Source of the DNA: an uncultured Christensenellaceae bacterium
Lineage (GTDB): Bacteria; Bacillota; Clostridia; Christensenellales; Borkfalkiaceae
NCBI GenBank assembly: GCA_910589015.1
Contig: CAJUSA010000012.1
Coordinates: 8,225 to 72,224 of the forward strand
DNA length: 64,000 bases
Reading direction: 5' to 3'
Shown: positions 41,192 through 49,763 of the stretch, piece by piece
Numbering within the stretch: the first letter of the stretch is position 1
Layout: each line of letters opens with the position of its first letter
Notes under the pieces: generated by a model
Database searches by the model: none
What the model saw: the letters and a program-made list of their open reading frames with translations, nothing else
Told to the model about the DNA's origin: nothing
Made by a program: the position numbers and the translations under genes

Positions 41192-42088
41192 TTATGCCGT
41201 TTTTTTGCGTTTTAGCGGTTTCATGCACAGTAACACATATGCAGCCGTCAGCAAAACGATCGCAATTCCGACCACGAGGAAACACACCCATTCGGGCACG
41301 ACGTTTCCGAAAAATTCCAGCGTGCAGTCGAATCCTTTTCGGCATTCCGCCGCCGCCTGTTCGCTGAACGTTTCGCCCAGCCGATCGATCGCGCCGCCCA
41401 TAAAATGTTCGTGCATGAGCGCGGTGCCGTAGGTTCCGGGCAGAAACATCAGCGTGTTTGCGATGGGCGCGGCAAGCGTTTGAATGGGCATGTAAGCGCC
41501 GCACAGAAAGCCGTAAGCCGCCGAAACGGTGGCTTCCACCGCCGTAATGCCGCCCTGCGATTTCAAAAACCGGCAGACGATGGAAGAGAGCGCCGTGCCG
41601 AACAGCACCAAAAGAAGGGTGTCGGCAATCGTCAAAAAGACGTCGGCAACCGATAAATACCACCCCGCGCAGGCGAGATAGATGTAGCCTACGGCGAGCG
41701 CGACCGAGCAAACGAGCATCGTGACGATCGCCGTCGATAAAAAGTAACCGAGCGCAAGCGTCGAGCGCGGCACGGGCGACACGTTAAAATCGGAAAGGCG
41801 GTCGGTCGCTTTATCCTGCACCATGACCATGTTCGAAGTAAAGGCGATCGTAACGGCGCACACGGCAAGCAGAGAGGACATCAGCCAGCCGCCCGCAAAA
41901 CCCTCGACAAGGCGTTTTTCGAGTTCAAACCCTTCGAACACCGAAGTCAGACTGTCGCGATAGACGTCGCCCAAAAACGCCACGAAGAGGAAAAAGAGAA
42001 TGAGCGGTGAGATGAGGGAAGAGAAGAACAAGCCCTTGTCTTTGAAATATACTTTGCAGTTGCGCGCGATCAAAGCTCTCAGTTTCAT
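41192..42088 (-). CDS. ABC-2 type transporter permease
   Basis: 298 aa with six predicted helices and the ABC2_membrane pattern: MKLRALIARNCKVYFKDKGLFFSSLISPLILF at the N terminus, TSNMVMVQDKATDRLSDFNVSPV (the conserved loop) and LPGTYGTALMHEHF near the C-terminal exterior loop. It pairs with the ATPase gene, overlapping by 4 bp, to form an exporter of unknown substrate, likely a drug or peptide. Confidence 0.9.
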   Translation of the reverse strand: MKLRALIARNCKVYFKDKGLFFSSLISPLILFFLFVAFLGDVYRDSLTSVFEGFELEKRLVEGFAGGWLMSSLLAVCAVTIAFTSNMVMVQDKATDRLSDFNVSPVPRSTLALGYFLSTAIVTMLVCSVALAVGYIYLACAGWYLSVADVFLTIADTLLLVLFGTALSSIVCRFLKSQGGITAVEATVSAAYGFLCGAYMPIQTLAAPIANTLMFLPGTYGTALMHEHFMGGAIDRLGETFSEQAAAECRKGFDCTLEFFGNVVPEWVCFLVVGIAIVLLTAAYVLLCMKPLKRKKTA

Positions 42089-42993
42089 AGGTCGCCCCCC
42101 ATTTTTTTGCCCGTTACGTTGAGAAATACGTCGTCCATTTTCCCCTTCGTGATTTCATAGTCCTCAAAGAGTTCGGGGTGTTTGAGAATGAGCGCGGTTG
42201 CTTCGGCGGTGTTCTTCACTTCGATGCGCCACGCTCCCGCAATCTCTTCGTATTTCAACCCGAGTTTTTTCACGGCTTGTTCGTTTGTGCCGTACAGCGT
42301 GATATAATCGCCCGTATATCGGTTCTTGAGTTCAAGCGGGGAAGCGTCGGCAAGAATTTTTCCGCCGTCGAGAATAACGACGCGGTCGGCATCCGCCGTT
42401 TCTTCCATATAATGCGTGGTCAAAAACACCGTGAGCGCGTGTTCGCGGCGCAGCTGCATGACGATTTCCCAAACCGATTTGCGCGTTTGCGGATCGAGCC
42501 CCGTCGTGGGTTCGTCGAGAATGAGAATTTCGGGATCGTGCAGAAGGGCGCGCGCGATATCGACGCGCCGCCGCTGTCCGCCCGAGAGTTTGCCCACGGG
42601 GCGGCGCAATAGGTCTTTGAGGTCGAAGAGCGCGATGAGCTCGTCGAGCCGTTTTTTATACGCCGCGCCGCCGATTCCGTATAGCCCCGCGCGGCAACGT
42701 AGATTTTCTTCGACGGAAAGGGGCGCGTCGAGCACGCTGTTTTGAAACACCACGCCCAATTTGCGTTTGGCTTCGTCGAGGTGCGTTTGGATTTCCTTTC
42801 CGCCGATGAGCACTTCGCCCGCCGTGCGCGGCAGCTTTCCGCAAAGAATCGAGATCGTCGTCGATTTTCCCGCTCCGTTCACGCCGAGGAAGGCGAAGAA
42901 CTCGCCTTTTGCAACGGAAAAAGAAATATCGTCGACCGCTTTCACTTCACCGAAATACTTTTTTAAGTTTTTAATTTCGATTACGTTTTCCAT
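42085..42993 (-). CDS. ABC transporter ATP-binding protein (DrrA-like)
   Basis: 302 aa. Walker A GVNGAGKST, signature LSGGQRRRVDIARALLHDP, Walker B ILILDEPTTGLDP and the H-loop TTHYMEE are all present; the C-terminal ~60 residues match the DrrA-type extension. ATG 42993 starts MENVIEIKNLKK, the conserved beginning. A TATAAT -10 lies 7 nt upstream, so the message may be leaderless. Confidence 0.95.
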   Translation of the reverse strand: MENVIEIKNLKKYFGEVKAVDDISFSVAKGEFFAFLGVNGAGKSTTISILCGKLPRTAGEVLIGGKEIQTHLDEAKRKLGVVFQNSVLDAPLSVEENLRCRAGLYGIGGAAYKKRLDELIALFDLKDLLRRPVGKLSGGQRRRVDIARALLHDPEILILDEPTTGLDPQTRKSVWEIVMQLRREHALTVFLTTHYMEETADADRVVILDGGKILADASPLELKNRYTGDYITLYGTNEQAVKKLGLKYEEIAGAWRIEVKNTAEATALILKHPELFEDYEITKGKMDDVFLNVTGKKMGGDL

Positions 42994-43000
42994 ATGCACC

Positions 43001-43029
43001 ATTATAAAGTTGCGCCGCGGCGCATGCAA
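43001..43029 (-). promoter_or_regulatory. ABC operon promoter, leaderless spacing
   Basis: Minus strand TTGCAT (43029-43024), 17-bp spacer, TATAAT (43006-43001); 7 nt to ATG. It overlaps GC-rich palindromes that may also terminate proB (GCAACC/GGTTGC at 43026-43044). Confidence 0.6.
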
Positions 43030-43045
43030 CCGCCTTCGGGTTGCG

Positions 43046-43867
43046 TTATGCGCGGCAGCCGATTTTCGTGCAGGGGACGCGTTCCGAAAGCACATCGGCG
43101 ATCGAATATTTCGCGTTGGCGATATAAACGGTCGTGCCCTGTGCGGCGGCGTCTTTCACATATTCGAGCTTGGCGCCCGCGCCGTTCGCGCCCGCACGGC
43201 TGGCGCCCGCGCAGTATTTTTTGTGTTCGTCGATGTTTTCGAGCAGTTCGTAAATGTCCTTTCCGCTTATCGTGTGCACGAGGGTGGCGGGGTTTTCGGG
43301 ATCGGTGTAAATGCCGTCGACGCTTGTAAAAATCAAAAGGCGGCTTGCATGCACCAAACAGGCGATGCGCGCGGCGGTTTCGTCGTTGTCGACGCATTCG
43401 TACACGCGCGCCTTGTCGTGTTTGAGCGAAACGATTTCAAGGCGGCGGTTTTCTTCGTTCGATACCGCGTCGTTGTAGTTGACGACGGGCACGGCGTTCT
43501 GCTCTTTGCAACGAAGAAGAAGGGCGCGCAGATGTTCGCTCTTTTTCTCGTCGTTAAAGTGCTGGTGCTCGACAAGCACCTGCCGCACGCCGTAACGGGG
43601 GTCGATAAACTGGCGGTAGGTCTGCATAAGCACCGCCTGCCCCTGCGCGCTGTAATCGGTTTTGGCGTGTTCGCCTTCGAGCTCTTTGCCGCCGCGGGCA
43701 AGGTAGTCGAGCCGACCGATTTCGGTTGCGCCGCTCGAAATCCAGATGCACCCCGGTTTCAGCTCGCGCGAGAGCCGCGCCACGCGCGTGTAGTCGATCA
43801 GGTTGTGTTCTTTGTCGATGAGCGCCATCGAGCCGATTTTGCCGACAAGTTCGGTATCGAAGTTCAT
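43046..43867 (-). CDS. glutamate 5-kinase-like amino acid kinase
   Basis: 273 aa amino-acid-kinase fold. VGKIGSMALID at the N terminus, WISSGATEIG as the substrate loop (family consensus SSGA), NYNDAVSNEENRR, and DNDETAARIACLVHASRLLIFTSVDGIYTD with the nucleotide contacts. This fits ProB, which phosphorylates glutamate for proline synthesis, but it lacks the C-terminal PUA domain and no proA lies nearby. ATG 43867 is chosen as it begins the conserved MNFDTELVGK. A minus-strand promoter is 40 bp upstream. Confidence 0.8.
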   Translation of the reverse strand: MNFDTELVGKIGSMALIDKEHNLIDYTRVARLSRELKPGCIWISSGATEIGRLDYLARGGKELEGEHAKTDYSAQGQAVLMQTYRQFIDPRYGVRQVLVEHQHFNDEKKSEHLRALLLRCKEQNAVPVVNYNDAVSNEENRRLEIVSLKHDKARVYECVDNDETAARIACLVHASRLLIFTSVDGIYTDPENPATLVHTISGKDIYELLENIDEHKKYCAGASRAGANGAGAKLEYVKDAAAQGTTVYIANAKYSIADVLSERVPCTKIGCRA

Positions 43868-43906
43868 AATCGTTCCTTTTTGTTCTGCAACACTTGTTTT
43901 AGATAG

Positions 43907-43935
43907 AGTATAACATAAAATTATACGTAATGCAA
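43907..43935 (-). promoter_or_regulatory. promoter of the ProB-like gene
   Basis: Minus strand TTGCAT (43935-43930), 17-bp spacer, TATACT (43912-43907). Confidence 0.7.
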
Positions 43936-43946
43936 ATAATTTGAAT

Positions 43947-44378
43947 ATGAAAAAGCAAAAATATTCGGTCTGGAAAAAGCTGTTCTGCACGATGGCGCTG
44001 TGCTGTTCGCTTTTTGCGATGAGCGGTTGCAGCGTAAAAGAAATGAGTTCGCTTACGGAAATTTCCAAACCCTACGCGGGGTTATATGAATGCGAGAGCC
44101 TGACGCTCGGCGGAAAAGAGATGAGCGAGAGTTTCGAAAAACTCTATCTCGAACTGAGTTCGGACAACACCTTCGAGCTCATCTACCGCGGCGCGGAAGG
44201 AAAGAAAGGGGGATATAACGGTCGTTACGAATATAACGAAGAGGCACAAACGATCACGTTTTATGCCTACGTCGGGCGGCGTTCCCGCGCCTATACCTTC
44301 CCCATGGAAAAGGGCAAGATCTATATTGACTACAATCTCGGCGGGCAGTTGTTGCACGGCGTATTTACGGGACCGTAA
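43947..44378 (+). CDS. putative lipoprotein, 143 aa
   Basis: Signal with hydrophobic core and lipobox MSGC (C28 in MALCCSLFAMSGCS), then a short domain with beta-strand pattern (GLYECESLTLGGKE; NTFELIYRGAEGKKGGYNGRY; TITFYAYV) like a lipocalin-type or DUF4923-like barrel, not recognised. No Shine-Dalgarno and a possible AATAAT -10 close to the ATG. It shares the divergent region with the ProB-like kinase. Confidence 0.65.
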   Translation: MKKQKYSVWKKLFCTMALCCSLFAMSGCSVKEMSSLTEISKPYAGLYECESLTLGGKEMSESFEKLYLELSSDNTFELIYRGAEGKKGGYNGRYEYNEEAQTITFYAYVGRRSRAYTFPMEKGKIYIDYNLGGQLLHGVFTGP

Positions 44379-44405
44379 AAATTTTCACAAACACAAAACA
44401 AACGT

Positions 44406-44434
44406 TTGTAAATTGCGGCGCAATATGGTATAAT
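44406..44434 (+). promoter_or_regulatory. RecD-like gene promoter, leaderless spacing
   Basis: TTGTAA (44406-44411), 17-bp spacer, TATAAT (44429-44434). ATG 44441 begins 6 nt later. The palindrome ACAAACGTTTGT spans the -35. Confidence 0.8.
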
Positions 44435-44440
44435 GGGGGC

Positions 44441-45709
44441 ATGAAAGTGATTTTGCCCGAAAAGACGGCGCGTTTGACGCCCGATCAAGCCGAGGCGGCG
44501 GAACTGATCGAAGAGTGGTTTACGCATCTCGATACGAAAATCTTCGTGCTGTGCGGCTATGCCGGCACGGGAAAGACCTTTCTGATCGATCATATCGTCG
44601 AAAAATTAGGGCTTGTTCCGGGCGAGAGCGTATCGTTCGTCGCGCCCACGGGCAAGGCGGCGTCCGTGCTGATCCGTCTGGGGAAGCCCGCCTCGACCGT
44701 ACATAGCCTTATCTACACGCGCGAAGAGGATATCGAGGTCGACGAGAACGGCGAGGTCATTTCCGAACGCTTTCTGCGGTTCGTCAAAAAAGAAAAGATC
44801 GACGGCAAGATCGAACTCATCATCGTCGACGAAACGTCGATGGTGTCCGACGAAGTGTTGCGCGATCTCTTGTCGTTCGGCGCAAAATGTCTGTTCTGCG
44901 GCGATCCCGCCCAGCTTCCGCCCGTCGGCGGCAGCAATACGCTTTTAACGATGCCGTGCGTTACGCTTAAACAGATTGTGCGGCAGGAACTCGATAACCC
45001 CATCGTGCGGCTCGGCGCCATGGCGCGGGCGGGGCAGGCGCTTGCCTACGGCGACTACGGCGGCGGCACGCGCATCGTTCCGCGGCGCGCTCTTTCGCGC
45101 GAAGAGCGCAAACAACTCTTTCTCGAAGCCGATCAGATCATCGTGGGCACCAACCGCACGCGCGCGCAGATCAACCGCGAAGTACGTTCCTATTACGGCA
45201 TTTCGCCCGACGCCGTGCTGCCCATCGACGGCGAAAAGATTTTGTGCACGCTTAACGACTGGTCGAAAACGCTCGACGATAAAGGCGAATTTCACTTAGT
45301 CAACGGCATTATCGGCAAATGCTACAACGTGCGCGACTGCGGCGAGGGGCTGGGCATGCTCGATTTTCAGCCCGATTTTCTGAGCGAAATCAGTTACAAT
45401 CTGCCCTTCGATACGGGCATCTTCGAGGGCGGCGCCTATGCTTACGGTTACGGCGAAAAGGCTTGTCTGCTCGAAAACGGCGATCTTGTGCATGAAAATA
45501 ATTTTGCCGCGTTGCGGAAGCATAAGGTGAAACGCGAAGATACCGTTTGCCGATTTGAATTTGCCTATGCCGTTACCTGCCACAAGGCGCAGGGGTCGGA
45601 ATACGATTATGTCGTCGTCATCGACGAGAGCGGATTTTTCGAGGACGGCAAAAGTTGGCTCTATACCGCGATCACGCGCGCGAAAAAACGTCTGGTGGTG
45701 ATCCGATGA
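44441..45709 (+). CDS. RecD2-like ATP-dependent DNA helicase, short form
   Basis: 422 aa SF1B helicase core. Walker A CGYAGTGKT, motif Ia FVAPTGKAASVL, motif II IIVDETSMVS, motif III GDPAQLPPVGG, and UvrD_C_2 near the end (VTCHKAQGSEYDYVVV and TAITRAKKRLVVI). It lacks the N-terminal extension of full RecD2 (~740 aa), so it is a stand-alone core of the kind seen in phage and clostridial genomes. The downstream FlaR-like kinase overlaps it by four bases. Leaderless promoter architecture. Confidence 0.9.
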   Translation: MKVILPEKTARLTPDQAEAAELIEEWFTHLDTKIFVLCGYAGTGKTFLIDHIVEKLGLVPGESVSFVAPTGKAASVLIRLGKPASTVHSLIYTREEDIEVDENGEVISERFLRFVKKEKIDGKIELIIVDETSMVSDEVLRDLLSFGAKCLFCGDPAQLPPVGGSNTLLTMPCVTLKQIVRQELDNPIVRLGAMARAGQALAYGDYGGGTRIVPRRALSREERKQLFLEADQIIVGTNRTRAQINREVRSYYGISPDAVLPIDGEKILCTLNDWSKTLDDKGEFHLVNGIIGKCYNVRDCGEGLGMLDFQPDFLSEISYNLPFDTGIFEGGAYAYGYGEKACLLENGDLVHENNFAALRKHKVKREDTVCRFEFAYAVTCHKAQGSEYDYVVVIDESGFFEDGKSWLYTAITRAKKRLVVIR

Positions 45710-46224
45710 GGTTTCCTTATCGAAAAATATTGATTGTCGGTTGCGGCGGCGCGGGGAAGTCGACCTTCGCGCGGGCAATGGGGGAACGGTTTGTCCTGCC
45801 CGTGGTGCATCTCGATAAGCTGTGGTGGCTTCCCGGCTGGGTGCAACGCGAACGGGAAGAATTCGACGCGCTTTTACAAACCGAGTTGGATAAACCGCAA
45901 TGGGTGATCGACGGAAATTTCTTCCGCACGTTCGAACGGCGGTTGCAAGCCTGCGACGCCGTCGTGTTTCTCGATCTGCCCACCAAAGAGTGTTTGAAAT
46001 GTATCTATGCGCGCGTGGAAGAATACCGCGGCAGAACGCGCCCCGATATGACGGAGGGGTGCCCCGAACAGGTCGACGGGGAATTCCGCGAGTGGGTCGA
46101 AAATTTCAATACGACGGTACGCGGGGAAATGCTCGCCGCCATGCAAGCGGGCGGCAAGGATTGTTTTATGTTTCCTTCGCGCGAAAAGGCATATGCGTGG
46201 CTGAACACGTTTGAAAAAGCATAA
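45706..46224 (+). CDS. P-loop kinase-like protein (FlaR/topology-modulation family)
   Basis: 172 aa. Walker A GCGGAGKST (~12-20), HLDKLWWLPGW (substrate loop), WVIDGNF, VVFLDLP as the Walker B strand, and FMFPSREKAYAWL at the end. This matches proteins annotated as DNA topology modulation protein FlaR, an adenylate-kinase-like fold of unclear substrate. ATG overlaps the RecD-like stop (ATGA), so the two form one operon. Confidence 0.8.
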   Translation: MRFPYRKILIVGCGGAGKSTFARAMGERFVLPVVHLDKLWWLPGWVQREREEFDALLQTELDKPQWVIDGNFFRTFERRLQACDAVVFLDLPTKECLKCIYARVEEYRGRTRPDMTEGCPEQVDGEFREWVENFNTTVRGEMLAAMQAGGKDCFMFPSREKAYAWLNTFEKA

Positions 46225-46226
46225 AA

Positions 46227-46262
46227 CCCGCCCGCCCCGCGCTTTGCGCGGGGCGGGCGGTT
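46227..46262 (+). terminator. very stable GC-rich terminator
   Basis: CCCGCCCGCCCCGCGC / GCGCGGGGCGGGCGG with a TTT loop; followed by TTGTC, so the U tract is short. Confidence 0.75.
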
Positions 46263-46295
46263 GTCAAGTTGTTTCGGTTTATGGCGGGCGACTGT

Positions 46296-46516
46296 CATTT
46301 CGATTGGGTTTAGCCGTTGTCATGTTGATTTGGTTTAGCTATTGTCATGTTGAGCGAAGTCGAAACATCTGAACAACAGGGCAGAGATTCCTCGACTGCG
46401 CTCGGAATGACAAAGGGGGAAGTCGACGTTTCGGTTTGTGGCGGTTGTCATGTTGAGCGAAGTCGAAACATCTGAAAAAAAGAGCAGGGCTTCCTCGGCT
46501 GCGCTCGGAATGACAG
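46296..46516. repeat. REP-like repeat cluster with inverted pairs
   Basis: Direct TGTCATGTTGAGCGAAGTCG copies at 46343 and 46446 each followed by an inverted TTCCTCGrCTGCGCTCGGAA copy at 46385-46412 and 46489-46516, plus two degenerate TGTCATGTTGAT fragments at about 46317. Each pair would fold as a long hairpin. No gene is supported here. Confidence 0.85.
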
Positions 46517-46599
46517 AGGGGGAAGGTGATTATTGTTTGAAATATAATCCCCGTGAAGCGTACGCCTTGGCAATATTTTCGAGAATGCGCGCGATATAG

Positions 46600-46628
46600 T
46601 TGACAATCGGTTGCCGAAAGGATAAAAT
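46600..46628 (+). promoter_or_regulatory. aspS promoter
   Basis: TTGACA (46600-46605), 17-bp spacer, TAAAAT (46623-46628), 30 nt before the ATG. Confidence 0.85.
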
Positions 46629-46657
46629 AAAAGAAAAATTTACAGAGAGTTTTTTCT

Positions 46658-48412
46658 ATGAATTACAGAACGCATACCTGCGGACAGCTTCGCAAAGAGG
46701 ACGTCGGCAAAAAAGTAAAACTCGCGGGTTGGCTCGATAGCAAACGCGACAAAGGCGGACTTCTGTTCGCCGTAATACGCGATTTCTACGGCGTGACGCA
46801 GGTCGTCGCGGCGGAAGAACCGTGCCTTTCGGCTTTGCGCGAGATTCCCACCGAATCGACCGTTTCCGTCGAAGGAACGGTGGTTTTGCGCACCGCGCCG
46901 AACGAGAAACTGCCCACGGGGCTCATCGAAATCGTGCCCGAAAAGGTCGAAATCTTAGGTAAACGCGTGACGAACGCGTTGCCCTTCGAAATATCGCACT
47001 CGCTCGACGCGGGCGAGGACGCGCGCCTGCGCTACCGTTTTCTCGATTTGCGCAATCCTGCCGTGAAGGATAAAATTATTCTTCGCGCGCAAATTATATC
47101 CGAACTGCGCCGCCTGATGACCGAACAGGGCTTTTACGAAATTTCCACGCCCATTTTAACGAGCTCTTCGCCCGAAGGCGCGCGCGATTACATCGTGCCC
47201 AGCCGTATCTATCCGGGCGAGTTTTACGCGCTGCCGCAGGCGCCGCAGCAATATAAACAGCTTCTGATGTGCGCGGGGTTCGATAAATATTTCCAAATCG
47301 CGCCCTGTTTCCGCGACGAGGACGCGCGCGCCGACCGTTCGCCCGGCGAATTTTATCAGCTCGATATCGAGCTGGCGTTCGCCTCGCAGGACGACGTGTT
47401 TGCCGTGCTCGAAAGCGTGCTGCCGCCCGTCTTTGCCAAATTCTCAGGCAAAGCCGCCGATAAACCGCCGTTCCGCCGCATTCCTTACCGCGAGGCGCTC
47501 GAAAATTACGGATCGGACAAGCCCGATCTGCGCAATCCCTTGCTCGTAAAGGACATTTCGCACCTGCTCGACGGTTGCGGATTTGCGCCCGTAGAGGGTA
47601 AAACCGTCAAAGCGATCGCGGTGAACGGTTTCACGCAGACGCGCAAGTGGATCGACAAGCTCGTCGAAGATTTCAAGATCAAAACCGAGGGCGGCGCGGC
47701 TTACTGGTTCCGCATCGACGAAAACGGCGCGCCCGTGGGCGGTATTTCCAAATTCTTGAACGATAAACTCGGCGCGCTCAAAGAAAAACTCGGCTTGCAG
47801 AACAATTCGTTCGTCGCGCTTGTGGCGGAAGACAAGCTCTCGCTCGCGCAAAAGCGCGCGGGAATCCTGCGCACCATGATCGGTACGGGGCTCGATCTGA
47901 TCGAAAAAGACGTTTTCCGTTTCTGCTGGATCGTCGATTTCCCCATGTACGAGATCGGCGAAGAGAGCGGGCAGCTCGAGTTCTGCCACAATCCCTTTTC
48001 CATGCCGCAGGGGGGCATGGCGGCGTTTGAAAAGGATCCGCTCGATATTCTTGCCTATCAGTACGATATCGTTTGCAACGGCATCGAGCTTTCTTCGGGG
48101 GCGGTGCGCAATCACGATCCCGAAATCATGCTCAAAGCTTTTTCGCTCGTGGGGCTTGATAAAAGCGTGGTCGAAAGCAAGTTCCCCGCGCTCTACCATG
48201 CGTTCGAATACGGCGCGCCGCCGCACGCAGGCGTGGCGCCCGGCGTCGACAGAATGGTCATGCTCATCTGCGATACCGTCAATATCCGCGAAGTCATTGC
48301 GTTCCCCATGAATAAGAACGCGCGCGATCTGATGATGAACGCGCCTGCGCCCGTCGAACAAAAACAACTTGACGAAGTGCATATCGCGCTCGATCTGAAA
48401 AAGAGAGGTTAA
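46658..48412 (+). CDS. aspS: aspartyl-tRNA synthetase
   Basis: 584 aa class II synthetase. N-terminal OB fold (~1-100), motif 2 PCFRDEDARADRSPGEFYQLDIE, the bacterial GAD insertion (~290-400) and motif 3 GVAPGVDRMVML. It is the bacterial-length type. Charging of Asp only or Asp plus Asn cannot be settled by reading. Shine-Dalgarno is weak (AGAGAG). Five bp after its stop begins a lipoprotein gene. Confidence 0.97.
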   Translation: MNYRTHTCGQLRKEDVGKKVKLAGWLDSKRDKGGLLFAVIRDFYGVTQVVAAEEPCLSALREIPTESTVSVEGTVVLRTAPNEKLPTGLIEIVPEKVEILGKRVTNALPFEISHSLDAGEDARLRYRFLDLRNPAVKDKIILRAQIISELRRLMTEQGFYEISTPILTSSSPEGARDYIVPSRIYPGEFYALPQAPQQYKQLLMCAGFDKYFQIAPCFRDEDARADRSPGEFYQLDIELAFASQDDVFAVLESVLPPVFAKFSGKAADKPPFRRIPYREALENYGSDKPDLRNPLLVKDISHLLDGCGFAPVEGKTVKAIAVNGFTQTRKWIDKLVEDFKIKTEGGAAYWFRIDENGAPVGGISKFLNDKLGALKEKLGLQNNSFVALVAEDKLSLAQKRAGILRTMIGTGLDLIEKDVFRFCWIVDFPMYEIGEESGQLEFCHNPFSMPQGGMAAFEKDPLDILAYQYDIVCNGIELSSGAVRNHDPEIMLKAFSLVGLDKSVVESKFPALYHAFEYGAPPHAGVAPGVDRMVMLICDTVNIREVIAFPMNKNARDLMMNAPAPVEQKQLDEVHIALDLKKRG

Positions 48413-48417
48413 ACGTG

Positions 48418-48915
48418 ATGAAAAAATTATTGGCGCTTGCTTTGGCGGCGGTTACGCTGCTTTCCCTGTTCGTGCTCGGCGCGTGCAAAAATCCAAACGA
48501 CAACAACGAAGGCGACGGCGGCGATATCATTATTCCTCCGCCCGACCCCGTAGACGGGCTTACCCTGATCGCGGGCAACTGGAAGATCGACGAATTGCAG
48601 GTGATGGATCCGGGCGAAGGAACGATGCCGCAGCCCGTACCTACCGAAAATTACGCGCTGCACATCGAATCGGACGGCAGCCTTACGCTCAACTATTTCG
48701 ACGGACAGACCGATCACGCCTATCAAGGAACCGCGGAAAACGCCGAAACGTTGAATTATTACCGTTTCACCTGCACCATGGACGAGATCACGGTGCGCGC
48801 GGACGCGTATCTGTATCCCGACGGAAACACGCTTTCTTTCTCGTCGATCGTGTGCGAAGGCGGATTTTTCACCCAGAATTATTCGAGTTGCATTTGCGTG
48901 CGCTCTTCCATGTAA
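48418..48915 (+). CDS. putative lipoprotein, 165 aa
   Basis: Signal with lipobox VLGAC (C23), an Asn/Asp/Gly-rich linker with prolines, and a ~110-residue domain (GNWKIDELQVMDP; NYALHIESDGSLTLNYFDG; TENAETLNYYRFTC) resembling small lipocalin-like or META-like barrels, family not recognised. GTG 48415 and ATG 48418 are both possible starts after GAGAGG. Likely read through from aspS. Confidence 0.7.
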   Translation: MKKLLALALAAVTLLSLFVLGACKNPNDNNEGDGGDIIIPPPDPVDGLTLIAGNWKIDELQVMDPGEGTMPQPVPTENYALHIESDGSLTLNYFDGQTDHAYQGTAENAETLNYYRFTCTMDEITVRADAYLYPDGNTLSFSSIVCEGGFFTQNYSSCICVRSSM

Positions 48916-48928
48916 CAAACTTATATTA

Positions 48929-48961
48929 GTCCCTTCCGAATTTCGGAAGGGCTTTTTTTTA
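48929..48961 (+). terminator. terminator after the lipoprotein
   Basis: CCCTTCCGAA / TTTCGGAAGGG stem and eight T. Confidence 0.9.
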
Positions 48962-48995
48962 TGAAAAAATTTAGAAAAAATATGGTAAAAAGTGC

Positions 48996-49027
48996 TTGAC
49001 ATTTGCATAGGGGGGGGGTGCTATAAT
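48996..49027 (+). promoter_or_regulatory. promoter with poly-G spacer, likely phase variable
   Basis: Perfect TTGACA (48996-49001) and TATAAT (49022-49027) but a 20-bp spacer that contains nine consecutive G at 49010-49018. Loss of three G would restore the 17-bp spacing used at most other promoters here. Confidence 0.85.
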
Positions 49028-49058
49028 GAGTTTATAAACAAAAACAAAGGAAATTTTT

Positions 49059-49706
49059 ATGAAAACCGTGGCAAAAATTTTGTTGGGTATCGCTTATTTT
49101 TTCTTTGCGTTCGCGGTGATGTTTCTCGTGATGTTTTTAATCGGGAATGCGAAGAATTTGGACGTAATTTATCTGTTCCCGAATTTCGGTTTTGAACGGA
49201 AGATTTGTTTGATTGCGTTTTTTATCACTTTGGTGCCGTTTGCTTTTTTCGGCATTATATCGCATATTATTTTGAAAAGATCGGATTTGGAAGGAAAAGC
49301 GGATATGGCGTCCTATATTCTGTCGTTTCCGCCGTATATCGTGATTTGGCTTGTGCTGCTTGCATTGCTCGCCGTCGTAAAGTTTATCGATATAATGATT
49401 TACATGTTTACGGGCGGGGAAAAGGGACTCGGAAACGTGGTAAGCTTTTTCTTCGGCGCGACGTTCGGCAACAAGAAAAAACAAACGGTCGCCGCGGCGA
49501 ACAGCGAGGTGTATACGGTGATCGACAACGGTTTTGAACGCGTTCTCACCATGGTCGAAAGCAAGCAGGACGCCGATCCCGATTCGCCGTACTACACAAA
49601 ATATTATAACCGTTTCCGCGACGATTTGGGTTATTATTGGCGTTCGTACGATAACAACGAGCATTTCATAAAAGAAACGCTGCAACAGCGTTCGAACGGA
49701 TATTGA
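49059..49706 (+). CDS. hypothetical membrane protein under a poly-G promoter
   Basis: 215 aa. Helices at ~8-30, 47-69 and 86-117, then a cytoplasmic C-terminal domain of about 90 residues with YY/RF-rich ending (DSPYYTKYYNRFRDDLGYYWRSYDNNEHFIKET). No family recognised. ATG 49059 has AAAGGAAAT ahead. Slightly AT-richer than neighbours. The promoter's nine-G spacer suggests on/off expression, which would suit a surface or envelope protein. Confidence 0.65.
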   Translation: MKTVAKILLGIAYFFFAFAVMFLVMFLIGNAKNLDVIYLFPNFGFERKICLIAFFITLVPFAFFGIISHIILKRSDLEGKADMASYILSFPPYIVIWLVLLALLAVVKFIDIMIYMFTGGEKGLGNVVSFFFGATFGNKKKQTVAAANSEVYTVIDNGFERVLTMVESKQDADPDSPYYTKYYNRFRDDLGYYWRSYDNNEHFIKETLQQRSNGY

Positions 49707-49728
49707 GTAATTTTTGCGCAAAATCAGT

Positions 49729-49757
49729 TGACTTTGCGTGCGTTCGGCGTTATAATA
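49729..49757 (+). promoter_or_regulatory. pheST promoter
   Basis: TTGACT (49729-49734), 17-bp spacer, TATAAT (49752-49757). Confidence 0.85.
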
Positions 49758-49763
49758 CGGTTA

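Noticed and set aside
47444..48382. Antisense frame over aspS
   Set aside because: Composition is the His/Arg-rich mirror of a real gene with no signal of its own.
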